From: Arcobacter sp. LA11
GTDB taxonomy: Bacteria > Campylobacterota > Campylobacteria > Campylobacterales > Arcobacteraceae
DNA length: 64,000 bases
Direction of reading: 5' to 3'
NCBI RefSeq assembly: GCF_001895145.1
Contig: NZ_BDIR01000015.1
Location: forward strand, 1 to 64,000
Numbering within the stretch: position 1 is the stretch's first letter; the number at the start of each line of letters is the position of its first letter. The position numbers and the translations under genes are program-made. Of the stretch, positions 43,502 to 53,201 are shown piece by piece. The notes under the pieces are model-generated. The model was given only the letters and a program-made list of their open reading frames with translations. It had not been told where the DNA came from and did not search any database.

Positions 43502-44781
43502 GTGTAGCACTACTATTTGGAATATTTTTCTTCCTTGTAATTCTTGGAACTCCTATTTCTATATGTTTAGGAGCATCTACTTTTATAACATTAATGGTAT
43601 TTACAGATATTTCTCCTATTGAAATTTCGTCAATGATGTTTGAAAAAATTGAACATTATTCATTAATGGCAATTCCTATGTTTATTTTTGCAGGTAACCT
43701 TTTATCAAAAGGAAGTGCGGCACAAAGAATTATTGAATTTGCTAAGTCAATTGTGGGTCACTTACCAGGTGGTCTTCCAATTTCTGCAATTTTTGCATCT
43801 ATTATCTTTGCAGCTGTTTCTGGTTCATCTCCAGCAACTGTTGTTGCAATTGGTTCTATTATGTTTGGTGCAATCATTCAAGCGGGTTATCCTAAAAAAT
43901 ATGCTGTTGGTACTATTGCAACAGCAGGGTCATTAGGAATTTTAATTCCACCATCAATTGTACTTATCGTATATGGTGTAACAGCAGAAGTTTCTATTGG
44001 TAAACTATTTATGGCAGGTGTTATTCCAGGTATTGGACTTGGAATTATGATGATGGCAGTAACATATATTGGTGCAAGAAGACTTGGGTTTGAAAGAACT
44101 GAGCCTCAACCATTTAAAGTAAGATTAGAGAAGATGAAAGATGCTTCATGGGGTCTTATGACAATTGTTATTGTAATTGGTGGTATTTACGGTGGAATCT
44201 TTACTCCAACTGAAGCTGCAGCTGTAGCTTGTGTTTGGGCATTTGTTGTTTCTGTATTTATTTATAAAGATATTAAATTAACAAATATTTATAAAACAGC
44301 ATTAGAGTCTGCAAAGACAACATCAATGATTATGTTTATTATTGCAAATGCAATGTTATTTGCACATTTCCTTACAATTGAAAATATTCCTCAAGGAATT
44401 ACAAATGCACTAATTGAAGCAAATGTTGATAAATATATGTTCTTATTAATGGTTAACTTACTTCTAATTCTTGCAGGTTCATTTATGGAACCATCTGCAA
44501 TTATTATGATTATGGTACCGTTATTACTTCCTGTTGCAGTTGCACTTGGAATTGATCCAATTCACTTTGGTATTGTAATTACGATCAATATGGAACTTGG
44601 AATGGTGTCCCCACCAGTTGGACTAAACCTGTTTGTAACATCTGGACTAACAGGTATGAGTATAAAAGATGTAATCGTAGCAGCTTTCCCATGGACAATG
44701 ACAATCCTAGTTGGTCTTCTGTTAGTTACATATATTCCAGATATCGCATTATTCTTACCAAACTTAATGTATGGTTCATAA
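43498..44781 (+). CDS. dctM: TRAP transporter large permease subunit DctM
   Basis: DctM forms the Na+-coupled transport core. The 427-residue protein has 11-12 hydrophobic helices and the family motifs LGTPISICLGAS, MAIPMFIFAG, SGSSPATVVAIGSI, GSLGILIPPSI and MELGMVSPPVGLNLFV, which form the sodium and substrate sites. It closes the dctPQM operon and is followed after 25 bp by a strong hairpin. Substrate class C4-dicarboxylate is inferred from dctP. Confidence 0.95.
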   Translation: MSVALLFGIFFFLVILGTPISICLGASTFITLMVFTDISPIEISSMMFEKIEHYSLMAIPMFIFAGNLLSKGSAAQRIIEFAKSIVGHLPGGLPISAIFASIIFAAVSGSSPATVVAIGSIMFGAIIQAGYPKKYAVGTIATAGSLGILIPPSIVLIVYGVTAEVSIGKLFMAGVIPGIGLGIMMMAVTYIGARRLGFERTEPQPFKVRLEKMKDASWGLMTIVIVIGGIYGGIFTPTEAAAVACVWAFVVSVFIYKDIKLTNIYKTALESAKTTSMIMFIIANAMLFAHFLTIENIPQGITNALIEANVDKYMFLLMVNLLLILAGSFMEPSAIIMIMVPLLLPVAVALGIDPIHFGIVITINMELGMVSPPVGLNLFVTSGLTGMSIKDVIVAAFPWTMTILVGLLLVTYIPDIALFLPNLMYGS

Positions 44782-44806
44782 GGACTAAAAAAGAGCTTTT
44801 AAAGCA

Positions 44807-44836
44807 TGATAAAATGAGGGAAACCTCATTTTATCA
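44807..44836. terminator. Bidirectional terminator hairpin between dctM and the T2SS operon
   Basis: A 13-bp perfect inverted repeat (TGATAAAATGAGG at 44807-44819, CCTCATTTTATCA at 44824-44836) closes a GAAA tetraloop. It lies between two convergent operons. A T-rich stretch (CTTTTTT) follows on the minus-strand side, so it can stop both dctM and the T2SS transcript. Confidence 0.7.
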
Positions 44837-44942
44837 AAATCAAACTTCACAAAAAAACACAAAAAGCAAGAGTCCTTCGGTTGATTCTTACTTTCCTCTT
44901 GTTTTCAAGACAAAAAACAAATAAAGAAATTGAACTATTCAT

Positions 44943-45527
44943 CTATTTTTTTAATAAATATTTCTTTACATAATATTTATTATTAGCTATTTTACACCAT
45001 CCAAATTTATCACAATACTCAATATCTACTAAATCATCTCTTTTTTGTTTTTTTACTATATTTGCTTCAGAAAAAGGGTTATCATATATATTTGCAATAT
45101 TTGAAACTACTCTCATTTTATTTGTTTTTTCTTTTTCTTTTTCTTTTTTAGTAGTTAAAACTTTTACTTTAGTTTCTTTTTTTTCTTTTAATTTATTTAC
45201 TTCGTCTTTTAAAAAAGCTATTTCATTTTTTAAATTATTTAATTCATTTTGATTTATATTAAAAGTTTGATTTTCATTTGAATCATTTAGTAAAACTCTT
45301 TTATCTTTATAAAGTTCACTCATAATCAACTCTATTTTTTCATTTATTTTTTCTATTTCATCACTATTTAAAGAACTCTTATCTTTTGTAATAGATACAT
45401 CTTTTAACAAACTTTCAAACCCTACTTTGAACAAAAAAAGTTCTAGTTCTGTAGTTTTAACAACATTATCATTTGAAAATAAAATATTAAAACTCATCAC
45501 TAATATAAATAAATATCTAAACATCAA
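44943..45527 (-). CDS. Secreted coiled-coil protein with C-terminal SH3-like domain
   Basis: This 194-residue protein has a signal peptide (residues 1-18), a long charged coiled coil (about 50-125) and a C-terminal region of about 60 residues (VVSNIANIYDNP...DDLVDIEYCDKFGWCKIA) that reads like a bacterial SH3 domain. The two Cys could form a disulfide. It is the last gene of the T2SS operon and overlaps gspJ by 4 bp, so it may act at the cell wall during assembly, but its function is not known. The Lys-Glu repeat KEKEKEK is encoded by a TTTTTC hexamer repeat near 45124-45150. Confidence 0.65.
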   Translation of the reverse strand: MMFRYLFILVMSFNILFSNDNVVKTTELELFLFKVGFESLLKDVSITKDKSSLNSDEIEKINEKIELIMSELYKDKRVLLNDSNENQTFNINQNELNNLKNEIAFLKDEVNKLKEKKETKVKVLTTKKEKEKEKTNKMRVVSNIANIYDNPFSEANIVKKQKRDDLVDIEYCDKFGWCKIANNKYYVKKYLLKK

Positions 45528-46060
45528 TTCTCCATACTAAAAGTAGAAAAAACTATTTTCTCTTTATCTTTTTGTTTTACTATAAATAAAACTTTATCAT
45601 CTTTTTGTAATACAATGAATTTCTCAATATCTTTTAATAAAATATCTATAAAACTACTATTATAAAACTCTATTGATGATTTTTCTTTTTGAAACTTATC
45701 TTTACTCTCTATTCTTACTAAGTGATTATTAGAAGATATCATATATGTTATATTTGAATAAAAAGCATTATGAAAACTATTATTACTTTTAAACATCACC
45801 ATTGAATTTTTATCTCTATCTTGTAGAAAATCTATTTTTCCTTTTGATTCTGCAATATCTTCAGTAAATATATTATAAAGATGGTTAATCTCATCTTTTT
45901 TATTTATATGACTTTCAAACTTACTATTTGATAATTCTGTATCATCTAAAGTTTTATACATAAAAACTAATATAATCATAAATATAGTGATAGAAATTAC
46001 AACTTCTAATAGTGTGAATGCTTTTTTACCTGTAAATAGGATTCTGTTACTATTCATCAA
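45524..46060 (-). CDS. Minor pseudopilin, GspJ-like
   Basis: The 178-residue protein has a short leader, GKKAFTLLEVVISITIF, with the prepilin helix and Glu at +5, then a soluble domain. Size and position after GspI are typical of GspJ, the large minor pseudopilin at the tip. The residue before the cleavage site is Ala rather than Gly. It overlaps gspI by 4 bp. Assignment to GspJ is by gene order and size; the soluble part has little recognisable sequence. Confidence 0.75.
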   Translation of the reverse strand: MMNSNRILFTGKKAFTLLEVVISITIFMIILVFMYKTLDDTELSNSKFESHINKKDEINHLYNIFTEDIAESKGKIDFLQDRDKNSMVMFKSNNSFHNAFYSNITYMISSNNHLVRIESKDKFQKEKSSIEFYNSSFIDILLKDIEKFIVLQKDDKVLFIVKQKDKEKIVFSTFSMEN

Positions 46061-46482
46061 AGTTCTAGTTTAAACCTATAAATATCTTTTTTGATACCAT
46101 TTTCAAAACTATATGAAGTTTTATATTCACTTATTTTTAGAGAAAAGTCGTCACCTTTATATTCTTGGGTTTCTAAAATTTCATCTTTTACTTTTATTTT
46201 TATTTCTTTAAATTCTCTTCTTAAATCATCATCTTGAATAGAAAAAAGTCTATCCATATAAATATTTTCATTTCTTTTTTTATACTCTTGTGTATCCATT
46301 GCCATCATTAAATACTCTTTATTCTTTTTTTCAGTAGTAGCTCTATCTAATATGAAGATATTATTGCTTTTTATTTGAAAAAGTGAAAGCATTACGATAG
46401 AAAGTAAAGATGTAGCAATAATAACTTCCATTAAAGAAAATGATTTTTTACCTCTAAACATGATTTCATTTTTCTTCATCAT
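46057..46482 (-). CDS. Minor pseudopilin, GspI-like
   Basis: The 141-residue protein has an N-terminal GKKSFSLMEVIIATSLLSIV segment with the prepilin peptidase pattern (Ser at -1, Glu at +5), matching the GspI start FTLLEVLVA style. GspI, J and K form the tip complex of the T2SS pseudopilus. It lies 4 bp downstream of gspE and overlaps gspJ. Its soluble domain is short. No prepilin peptidase gene is visible, so processing must come from elsewhere. Confidence 0.75.
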   Translation of the reverse strand: MMKKNEIMFRGKKSFSLMEVIIATSLLSIVMLSLFQIKSNNIFILDRATTEKKNKEYLMMAMDTQEYKKRNENIYMDRLFSIQDDDLRREFKEIKIKVKDEILETQEYKGDDFSLKISEYKTSYSFENGIKKDIYRFKLEL

Positions 46483-46486
46483 GATT

Positions 46487-47992
46487 CTATTTTATTCCAA
46501 TCCTAACTGCTTCATCAACAGAGGTATCACCATTTATTAGCATCAATTTTAATTGCTCATGTAGTGGTATCATTTTATTTTCTAAAGATAATTTCATTAA
46601 AGTATTATCATCAACTTCACCTTTTAGATACTCTTTTATCTCTTCACTTATAACAAAAATTTCTCCAATAGCAACACGTCCTGTATAACCTGTAAAATTA
46701 CAAGATTTACACCCTACACTTTTATATATCTTATTACTATGTTCTAAACCAAAAAGTTCGTGAGAAGCATCTGATTGGTCTTCACATTTACACTCATTAC
46801 AAAGTTTTCTCACCAACCTTTGAGCAAGTACGGCAAGTAAAGAAGATGAAATTAAAAACTTTTCAACTCCCATATCTATAAGCCTTGTAATTGCAGCAGG
46901 AGCTCTATTTGTATGAAGAGTAGAAAACAGTAAGTGTCCTGTTAATGCAGCTTGAACAGCAATAGAAGCTGTCTCATTATCTCTAATCTCACCCAACATG
47001 ATAATATCTGGGTCTTGTCTTAAAATTGAACGAAGCCCAGATGCAAAAGTAAGCCCTACTTTATTGTTTACTTGTATTTGTGAAAAATCATTTGATTTAT
47101 ATTCAACTGGATCTTCAACTGTGATGATATTTTTTTCTTCACTTACAACTTGATGCAATAAAGAGTGTAAGGTTGTCGATTTTCCACTTCCTGTTGGTCC
47201 AGTTACAAGTACCATTCCATATGAGTTCTTAACAACTTTTTCAAGTTCATTTGTAATATATGAAGGGAAACCAAGTTCAGTAAGATTTAGTAAATCATCA
47301 CTTTGCATCAAAATCCTCATAACTACTCGTTCACCATAAAAAGTTGGTAAAATAGAAACCCTGATATCTAAAGTATTCCCTGCAATTTTTATCTGTGTTC
47401 GTCCATCTTGGGGAATTCTTTTTTCACTAATATCTAAATTTGATATAACTTTAATTCTAGAGATTACAAGTGACATAATATTTTTATCAAGTTCAATATG
47501 TTTAGCTAAAACACCATCTATTCTATATCTTACTTCTGATTTATATTCGTGCATCTCAATATGAATATCCGAAGCTTTTTTCTTAATTGCTTGATAAAAA
47601 AGTGAGTTTACAAATTTGATAATTGGAGCAGACTCTTCTGAAGTTAAAATATCACTTCCAACTTTTAAAAATTCGCTTACTGAAAAATCTTCATCTTCTA
47701 AAGTTGCATCTTCTTGTTCTTGCTGAATTGCACTCATCTCTTTATCAGTTTTTATCTCTAAAAAACGGTTATAAAGTTTTTCATATGAAATTTCATCTAA
47801 AAAAACAATCTCATACTCATAATCACATTTTGAAAGATAATCAAAAGAAAGACTTATATAATCATTTGATAAAGCAATAACAACTTTATCCTCTAGTTTT
47901 GTGAAAAGCACATAATTTTTTAATGCTTTATCATATGCTTTTATTTCATCATAAGGAACTAACGAAGTATCATGTATTTCTTTTATATTCAT
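46487..47992 (-). CDS. gspE: T2SS ATPase GspE
   Basis: GspE powers pseudopilus growth from the cytoplasmic face. The 501-residue protein has an N-terminal domain, the ASDIHIEMHE segment, a Walker A box GPTGSGKST near residue 263, the Asp box ITVEDPVEY, Walker B DIIMLGEIRD near 328, and the His box HLLFSTLHTNRA. The four-cysteine zinc motif (CNECKC near 395 and CKSC near 431) identifies the GspE/PilB branch rather than PilT. It follows gspD after 1 bp and precedes gspI by 4 bp. Confidence 0.95.
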   Translation of the reverse strand: MNIKEIHDTSLVPYDEIKAYDKALKNYVLFTKLEDKVVIALSNDYISLSFDYLSKCDYEYEIVFLDEISYEKLYNRFLEIKTDKEMSAIQQEQEDATLEDEDFSVSEFLKVGSDILTSEESAPIIKFVNSLFYQAIKKKASDIHIEMHEYKSEVRYRIDGVLAKHIELDKNIMSLVISRIKVISNLDISEKRIPQDGRTQIKIAGNTLDIRVSILPTFYGERVVMRILMQSDDLLNLTELGFPSYITNELEKVVKNSYGMVLVTGPTGSGKSTTLHSLLHQVVSEEKNIITVEDPVEYKSNDFSQIQVNNKVGLTFASGLRSILRQDPDIIMLGEIRDNETASIAVQAALTGHLLFSTLHTNRAPAAITRLIDMGVEKFLISSSLLAVLAQRLVRKLCNECKCEDQSDASHELFGLEHSNKIYKSVGCKSCNFTGYTGRVAIGEIFVISEEIKEYLKGEVDDNTLMKLSLENKMIPLHEQLKLMLINGDTSVDEAVRIGIK

Positions 47993-47993
47993 A

Positions 47994-49949
47994 TTACTGA
48001 CCTAAAAATTCTTTTACTCTTTGTTCATGTAGTTTCTCAGAGCTCATCTTTTCTTTTGTTTGAGTATAGTCATTTTCATTTTTTAAAGAATTAAGTTCTT
48101 CGTCTAAATCATTTAGTTTTTCTTCATACTCTCTTTCTTCTTTTTTATTTTTTATCTGATTCTTTTTTACTCTTATTAGAGATTCTATTAAATATTTATC
48201 TTCAATAGATTTTAACTTGGCAAGCTCATTTCGTACAAAAGTCAAATCTTTTGCTTTTGGGATTAAATATGGAGTAATAATTATTACTAAATTTTTTCTT
48301 TCTCCACTTTTACTATCATTTTGAAATAATCTACCAAGTAATGGAATATCACCAAAACCAGGAACCTTATCAACTGTATTTTCTTTTCTATCTTCTATTA
48401 ACCCACCAATAATTACACTTTCACCATTATTAACAATTGCAGTTGTTTTTACCTCTTTTTTAGAAGTATCAGGATTTCCACTTGAAGTATTTGTTTGTTT
48501 AACACCTTCTAAAATTGTATTAATTTCTAAAGTAACTTTATTATCATTTGAGATTCTAGGTTTTACTTTTAGTGTCAATCCTATATCTTCTCTTGCAAAT
48601 GAATTATTAACTGTACCACCATCAGTTGTACTTGTCCCAGTTTGAATTGAAATAGTTTCACCTACATAAATTGAACTCTCTTTATTGTTTATACATAAAA
48701 TTGAAGGTTCAGATACGACATCTAAAGCGTAGTTTTGATTCAAAAATGAAATAGAAGCACCAAGAGCAAGTCCTGAACTCAATGTTGGTATATCAAGTCC
48801 AATAGTACCTATATCAAAAGGAAGAGCTGAACCATTATTTAATTTTGAAGAAAAACTATATAATCCAGAACTAGTAGTTTTTCCGCCTAAGATTCCATAC
48901 TTAATACCAATATCATTTACCATATCATTATTTACTTCTATAATCCTAGCTTTTACATAAACTTGTGCTTTATCTTTATCAAGTTGAGACAATAACTCTT
49001 TTATATATTCAACTTCGTCACTAGGGCCCATTAGAACAATTGAATTTGTTTCTTCATCAACTGAAGATAGCGGTTTACTATCAGGGTCAATATATTTTTT
49101 CTTTCCAATAATTCCATCAATTATCTTAATAACATTTATAGCTTCCACATTTTTTAAAGTATAAACCTCAACTACTCTTTTTATTAGAGATTCATTACTA
49201 TCCATTTTACTAATATATTTTTTTAAATAATTTGTATTAATTCTATTTCCAATAATTACTAAAGAATTATTCTCTTTGTTTGATACAACTTGAACTTTTT
49301 CGGTTTCTATTTTAGGATTAAAAATTGATTTAGCAATTGCATCCAAGTTCTTTTTTGCATCTATTGCTTGTATATTTTTTAGTTCAATAACTTCCATACT
49401 TTTTTTAGCACCAGAAGTCATAATCCCAACTACTTTTTTTACAGTTACAATATTATCTTGAAAATCAGTTAACACTAAAGTGTTTGCATCTTTATTTGTT
49501 ACAAGTTTTGCATTTTTTGAGATAAGATGACGAACTTTTGAAGCTATATAATCTACATTTGCATTATAAACTTTAAAAACCTCTGTTACCATTTGATTGT
49601 ATTTATGTTTTGATTTTGAAGTTATTACGGGTACGTTATTTTTAGCACCTTCTGCTAACTTTACTATTCTTAGCATATCCTCATTATTTACAAGAGTAAA
49701 ACCTTTTGATTCAAGAACATAGATTAAAATTTTTACTAATTCTTTTTTATCTACAGGTTTATTTGAGATAAAGTCTACTTTTCCTTTTACATCCTGAGTT
49801 ACAAGTATATTTTTATCTATTATTTTAGAAGTAATTTTCACCAAATCCATTATCTGCAAATCTTTAAAATTTATATTTATTTTTTCTTCATCTGCAAAAG
49901 AAAAGCAACCAAATAAAACCACCAATAAAAAAACTTTAATCAATTTCAT
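47994..49949 (-). CDS. gspD: T2SS outer membrane secretin GspD
   Basis: GspD forms the outer membrane channel. The 651-residue protein has a signal peptide (FSFA/DEEK near 19-20), an N0 domain with INFKDLQIMDLVKI, three N-domain repeats (to about 340) marked by VYTLKNVEAINVI-like segments, the secretin core with GLDIPTLSSGLALGAS and the hallmark VPGFGDIPLLGRLFQ near 532-546. The C-terminus (about 600-651) is a charged coiled coil, not an obvious pilotin-binding S-domain. It overlaps gspC by 14 bp. No pilotin gene was recognised. Confidence 0.95.
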   Translation of the reverse strand: MKLIKVFLLVVLFGCFSFADEEKININFKDLQIMDLVKITSKIIDKNILVTQDVKGKVDFISNKPVDKKELVKILIYVLESKGFTLVNNEDMLRIVKLAEGAKNNVPVITSKSKHKYNQMVTEVFKVYNANVDYIASKVRHLISKNAKLVTNKDANTLVLTDFQDNIVTVKKVVGIMTSGAKKSMEVIELKNIQAIDAKKNLDAIAKSIFNPKIETEKVQVVSNKENNSLVIIGNRINTNYLKKYISKMDSNESLIKRVVEVYTLKNVEAINVIKIIDGIIGKKKYIDPDSKPLSSVDEETNSIVLMGPSDEVEYIKELLSQLDKDKAQVYVKARIIEVNNDMVNDIGIKYGILGGKTTSSGLYSFSSKLNNGSALPFDIGTIGLDIPTLSSGLALGASISFLNQNYALDVVSEPSILCINNKESSIYVGETISIQTGTSTTDGGTVNNSFAREDIGLTLKVKPRISNDNKVTLEINTILEGVKQTNTSSGNPDTSKKEVKTTAIVNNGESVIIGGLIEDRKENTVDKVPGFGDIPLLGRLFQNDSKSGERKNLVIIITPYLIPKAKDLTFVRNELAKLKSIEDKYLIESLIRVKKNQIKNKKEEREYEEKLNDLDEELNSLKNENDYTQTKEKMSSEKLHEQRVKEFLGQ

Positions 49950-50754
49950 AATCTAACTCCACGATTTCATTATTTCTTAAAACTTCAATAGTCAAATACT
50001 CTAATTTATTTATCTCATTATATATTTTAAAGGCATCTGCATAAGAGTTTATTTTATTTCCATTAATACCTTTTATCACGTCATTTTGCTTTAAACCAAG
50101 TTTTCCAAAAACTGAGTTTTTATTTACTTTATCAATTTTAAAACCATCAATTTTTCCAGCTTTTCTTATATCTTTTATTGCAATATCTTTCCAAACTTTA
50201 TCAAGATTATTTACATAAGAGTTAAGATAATTTCTTTTTACTTTAATAGTATCTTCATTCACTATTATATTTTCATTTCCTTGAGGAGTTTCATTTTTAA
50301 ATTCATATGCCACTTTCTTATCAAGAGGTAGCTCTATTTTAAACTCTTCTAGATTTTTTTCAAAAACAATATATTTTTTATATAGCTTAGTAAGAGTATA
50401 TCCATTAAACTTTTCATATTGTTCTAATATCGTACTTTTATTTGATGATTTCTCTTGAATTATTGCCCAACCACCGTTATTTGACGTGGAATAAACAGCT
50501 TTAAGTTGATATTTTGAAAGGGTTTCAATAGTTTTTACTTTTATTTTTTTATCTATTTTTGGTGTATTCATTTTAACATTTGAATAAAAACCATCATACT
50601 TTTGATATGGTAAACTAATATTTGAATTATCTAAAAACTCTATTCCATTTTTGGGTAATAATAAAGAGAAAATAGTCATCAATACATATGCAAATAGTAT
50701 TACAAAAGCATAAGGTACAGTTTTTTCTAAAAAAGTATTAAAGTTTATATTCAT
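49936..50754 (-). CDS. gspC: T2SS inner membrane protein GspC
   Basis: GspC links the inner-membrane platform to the secretin. From ATG 50754 (a GGGAAG site is nearby) it is 272 residues: a cytoplasmic N-terminus, one membrane helix (about 13-33), a homology region (TLSKYQLKAVYSTSNNGGWAIIQ) and a C-terminal PDZ domain from about 200 (KIDKVNKNSVFGKLGLKQNDVIKGINGNKI in part). The PDZ domain matches classical GspC. The gene overlaps gspD by 14 bp and GspN by 17 bp. An earlier ATG at 50769 is possible but lacks a ribosome site. Confidence 0.88.
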   Translation of the reverse strand: MNINFNTFLEKTVPYAFVILFAYVLMTIFSLLLPKNGIEFLDNSNISLPYQKYDGFYSNVKMNTPKIDKKIKVKTIETLSKYQLKAVYSTSNNGGWAIIQEKSSNKSTILEQYEKFNGYTLTKLYKKYIVFEKNLEEFKIELPLDKKVAYEFKNETPQGNENIIVNEDTIKVKRNYLNSYVNNLDKVWKDIAIKDIRKAGKIDGFKIDKVNKNSVFGKLGLKQNDVIKGINGNKINSYADAFKIYNEINKLEYLTIEVLRNNEIVELDYEID

Positions 50755-51265
50755 AATAATACTTCCCATCTTTTAGTTTAAATTGATTTAAAATATTTCT
50801 ATATTTTGTTTTCATAAGAGTTGAAGGAATCAGTTCTCCTAGAACTTTCTTATCAAAAAGAGAATAACTTCCTTTAAACTCACCAAAATCACCAATAGAA
50901 TTAATCTTAATACTATTAAAATTTATAATTGAATGACTTAACTCTAATCTTTCTATCTTCGAAGGCAAGAAGTTTTTTAAAGAATTAGAAACTCTTATTT
51001 TTTCTATATTTACTTTTGAAAATATTAGATATGTACTTATATTAGCATTTTGAATGAGAGCAGTATTTATTCCATCATAGTAAACTTCTGAGCTATTTAT
51101 ATTCAAAGAAAAAAGTTCTTCATTTCTTACTTCTTCTGAAATAATAATATTATGTTTATACAACTCTTTTTCTAGCAAATTGTATAAGCTTTCTTTTGGT
51201 AAAAAAATCAATAGTGATATAAAAAAAACTGAGATAAGTAAAATAGTTTTAAATATAAACTTCAT
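50738..51265 (-). CDS. T2SS GspN-like inner membrane protein
   Basis: This 175-residue protein has one N-terminal membrane helix (about 5-24) and a beta-rich periplasmic part with a FGEFKGSYSLFDKKVLGELIPS segment, like the GspN/T2SSN family. GspN is a dispensable or species-specific T2SS part. It lies 2 bp downstream of the GspM-like gene and overlaps gspC by 17 bp. The match is mainly by topology, size and position. Confidence 0.6.
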   Translation of the reverse strand: MKFIFKTILLISVFFISLLIFLPKESLYNLLEKELYKHNIIISEEVRNEELFSLNINSSEVYYDGINTALIQNANISTYLIFSKVNIEKIRVSNSLKNFLPSKIERLELSHSIINFNSIKINSIGDFGEFKGSYSLFDKKVLGELIPSTLMKTKYRNILNQFKLKDGKYYYEYKL

Positions 51266-51267
51266 GA

Positions 51268-51660
51268 TTAAATTCCTATTTCCATTGAAATACTTCTTTT
51301 TTGAATATCAAGTTTTTTTAGTATTAATTTTTCATTTAATATCTTATTTAAAAACTTATTTAACACCCTCGGATTTTTTGATTCTATTTTTAACTTTATA
51401 ATATTTGAGTTCTCAACTTTTAATATTTTCTCTTTTCTAAAAGTAGAATTTCTAACAATATTATCAATTTTTCTTCTTATTTGATTTTTATTAAACCAAG
51501 TTTTTTTATACTCCTTAAAATCTTTTGATTTCATTTTTACATTTTCATATGTTTGAATACTATTTTTGTATTCTTCTTTTTTATTAGAAACAGATACAAA
51601 AGAAACTATAAAAACAGTTATCATCAGTGCTAAAATATACATAGGATTTAATTTATTCAT
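51268..51660 (-). CDS. T2SS GspM-like protein
   Basis: The 130-residue protein has one membrane helix (about 8-25), a coiled-coil stretch and a small C-terminal ferredoxin-like region, the GspM layout. It overlaps the GspL-like gene by 4 bp and is followed by the GspN-like gene after 2 bp. GspM stabilises GspL and helps localise GspE. Sequence identity is low, so the call depends on order and topology. Confidence 0.6.
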   Translation of the reverse strand: MNKLNPMYILALMITVFIVSFVSVSNKKEEYKNSIQTYENVKMKSKDFKEYKKTWFNKNQIRRKIDNIVRNSTFRKEKILKVENSNIIKLKIESKNPRVLNKFLNKILNEKLILKKLDIQKRSISMEIGI

Positions 51661-52598
51661 AGTTTAATCCTAACTTTTAAAACAAAAGAGTTTGCACTGC
51701 TTGATAATATTTTATATTTTTTTGATAAAAAATCATCTACCTTATTTTTATCAACTGATAAATATTCTAAGTTTAAAGTTTCATTCTCAATATTTAAGCT
51801 TTTTAAATCGAAATTTCTATTACTCAAAACATATGCAATAGCTTCTCTTTTTTTATTCTCTTTTTTTATACTTTTATCATATTTACTTAAAATAGAATTT
51901 GTCTGAATCATACTAGAAGGTAATTTACTTATCTTTTTTAACTTTTCTATAGCAACTTCATTTTTATTTATTTGAGAAGAAAAATCAACATATTTTATGA
52001 TATTTGTTACTATTAATAAAGCAAAAAATAAAAACATCAAATAATAATACTTTGTATTTACAACATCATTATATAATTTGATTTGAAGTTTATAGGTACT
52101 TAATTTTATATTGTTAATAACCTTTTTTAAATCCATCACATCATCTAAAAGGTTATTTGGAACTTTTATAAGAATACCTTCTGAGGTATACATAAATTTC
52201 AACTCATCTACTTTAAAAGATTTAAAATTTTGACACTCATTTTGTGCAAAATAAATTGATGAAATATTTGATATAGGAATATTTAAAGTTTTTATAGTTT
52301 CATATATTTTTTTATTATTGTAAGCAAAACATAAAAAAATGTTCTCTTCTAGTTTTATAACTTGATAAGTTAAAGTTGAAGTATCATCAATAATATCTTC
52401 AAAAAGTGTAGGTAAAACATGGCGAGCTTGAGTTTCTGTTTTAACAGGAATTTCAAATTTCCTCACCCAATAAAATTCAGGAGAGATTATAATCTCTAGG
52501 TTCCCAACAAAGTGAGTAATTTTAGTTTTTGTTGTCAAAAATATTTTTTGTGTTTCTTTACTTGAAACTAATGTCAAAATATTCAACCTTCCCATCAT
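51657..52598 (-). CDS. T2SS GspL-like protein
   Basis: The 313-residue protein has a cytoplasmic N-terminal actin-like domain, one membrane helix (about 186-203) and a periplasmic ferredoxin-like domain, as in GspL. GspL binds GspE and GspM. It is short for GspL (usually 380-400), so the N-terminal domain is reduced. Overlap with gspK is 41 bp from the ATG at 52598; a TTG 12 nt further in, just after GGGAAGG, is a possible alternative. It overlaps GspM by 4 bp. Confidence 0.7.
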   Translation of the reverse strand: MMGRLNILTLVSSKETQKIFLTTKTKITHFVGNLEIIISPEFYWVRKFEIPVKTETQARHVLPTLFEDIIDDTSTLTYQVIKLEENIFLCFAYNNKKIYETIKTLNIPISNISSIYFAQNECQNFKSFKVDELKFMYTSEGILIKVPNNLLDDVMDLKKVINNIKLSTYKLQIKLYNDVVNTKYYYLMFLFFALLIVTNIIKYVDFSSQINKNEVAIEKLKKISKLPSSMIQTNSILSKYDKSIKKENKKREAIAYVLSNRNFDLKSLNIENETLNLEYLSVDKNKVDDFLSKKYKILSSSANSFVLKVRIKL

Positions 52599-53196
52599 TT
52601 TTTAAAATATAATACGCACTTGCAATAGCACTGTTATATTTTGCTTCAATACTAAGTTCATATAAATTTTCAGCTTTTAAAAAACCTAAATCTTCTTTTA
52701 TTCTTAGTATTTCTTCACTGTAACTTTTTATAATAAAAGCATTTATTATATCATCTACTTGCTTACTAGTCTCAACTTTTTTGTTTTCAATTTGTAACTT
52801 TTCTTCATAAATTTCTTTAAAAAGTTCATAATCAAAAACGTTATTAGAAATAAAATGTTCCTCAATTACTTGCGAATCTTTATTTCTCATTTCATTTATA
52901 TCTATTTTTTCATACTTTTTTATACCAAACTTGATATCTAAATCATCTATTTTAATAGGAATACTTGTTTGCAAAAGTTCATTTTCTAAAACCTCATCGA
53001 TATCATCTTTATGCTCTCTTAACAGTTTTGAGACTTCATTTTTTGTATTTTTTATTGCTATTAATACTTGTGTATTATTTAAACTATAATTTTGTTTTTC
53101 TAAAAAGACATCAGTATCATCAAGATTTTTTAAAATCAGTAAACTGATTGTTGTAATAAAAAAAAGAGTGATTAATAATACAACACCTTTTTTCAT
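52558..53196 (-). CDS. T2SS minor pseudopilin GspK-like
   Basis: The 212-residue protein has a prepilin-like start, KKGVVLLITLFFITTISLL, with no Glu at +5, which is the expected difference in GspK. It is shorter than classical GspK (about 320) and lacks the large alpha domain with the disulfide. GspK caps the pseudopilus and regulates its length. It lies 5 bp downstream of gspF and overlaps gspL. Assignment is by order and leader type. Confidence 0.7.
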   Translation of the reverse strand: MKKGVVLLITLFFITTISLLILKNLDDTDVFLEKQNYSLNNTQVLIAIKNTKNEVSKLLREHKDDIDEVLENELLQTSIPIKIDDLDIKFGIKKYEKIDINEMRNKDSQVIEEHFISNNVFDYELFKEIYEEKLQIENKKVETSKQVDDIINAFIIKSYSEEILRIKEDLGFLKAENLYELSIEAKYNSAIASAYYILKNDGKVEYFDISFK

Positions 53197-53201
53197 AAAA
53201 A

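Noticed and set aside
45124-45150. TTTTTC hexamer repeat in the SH3-like gene as a contingency repeat
   Set aside because: The unit length (6 nt) keeps the frame in any copy number, so it could alter the length of a Lys-Glu linker but not switch the gene.
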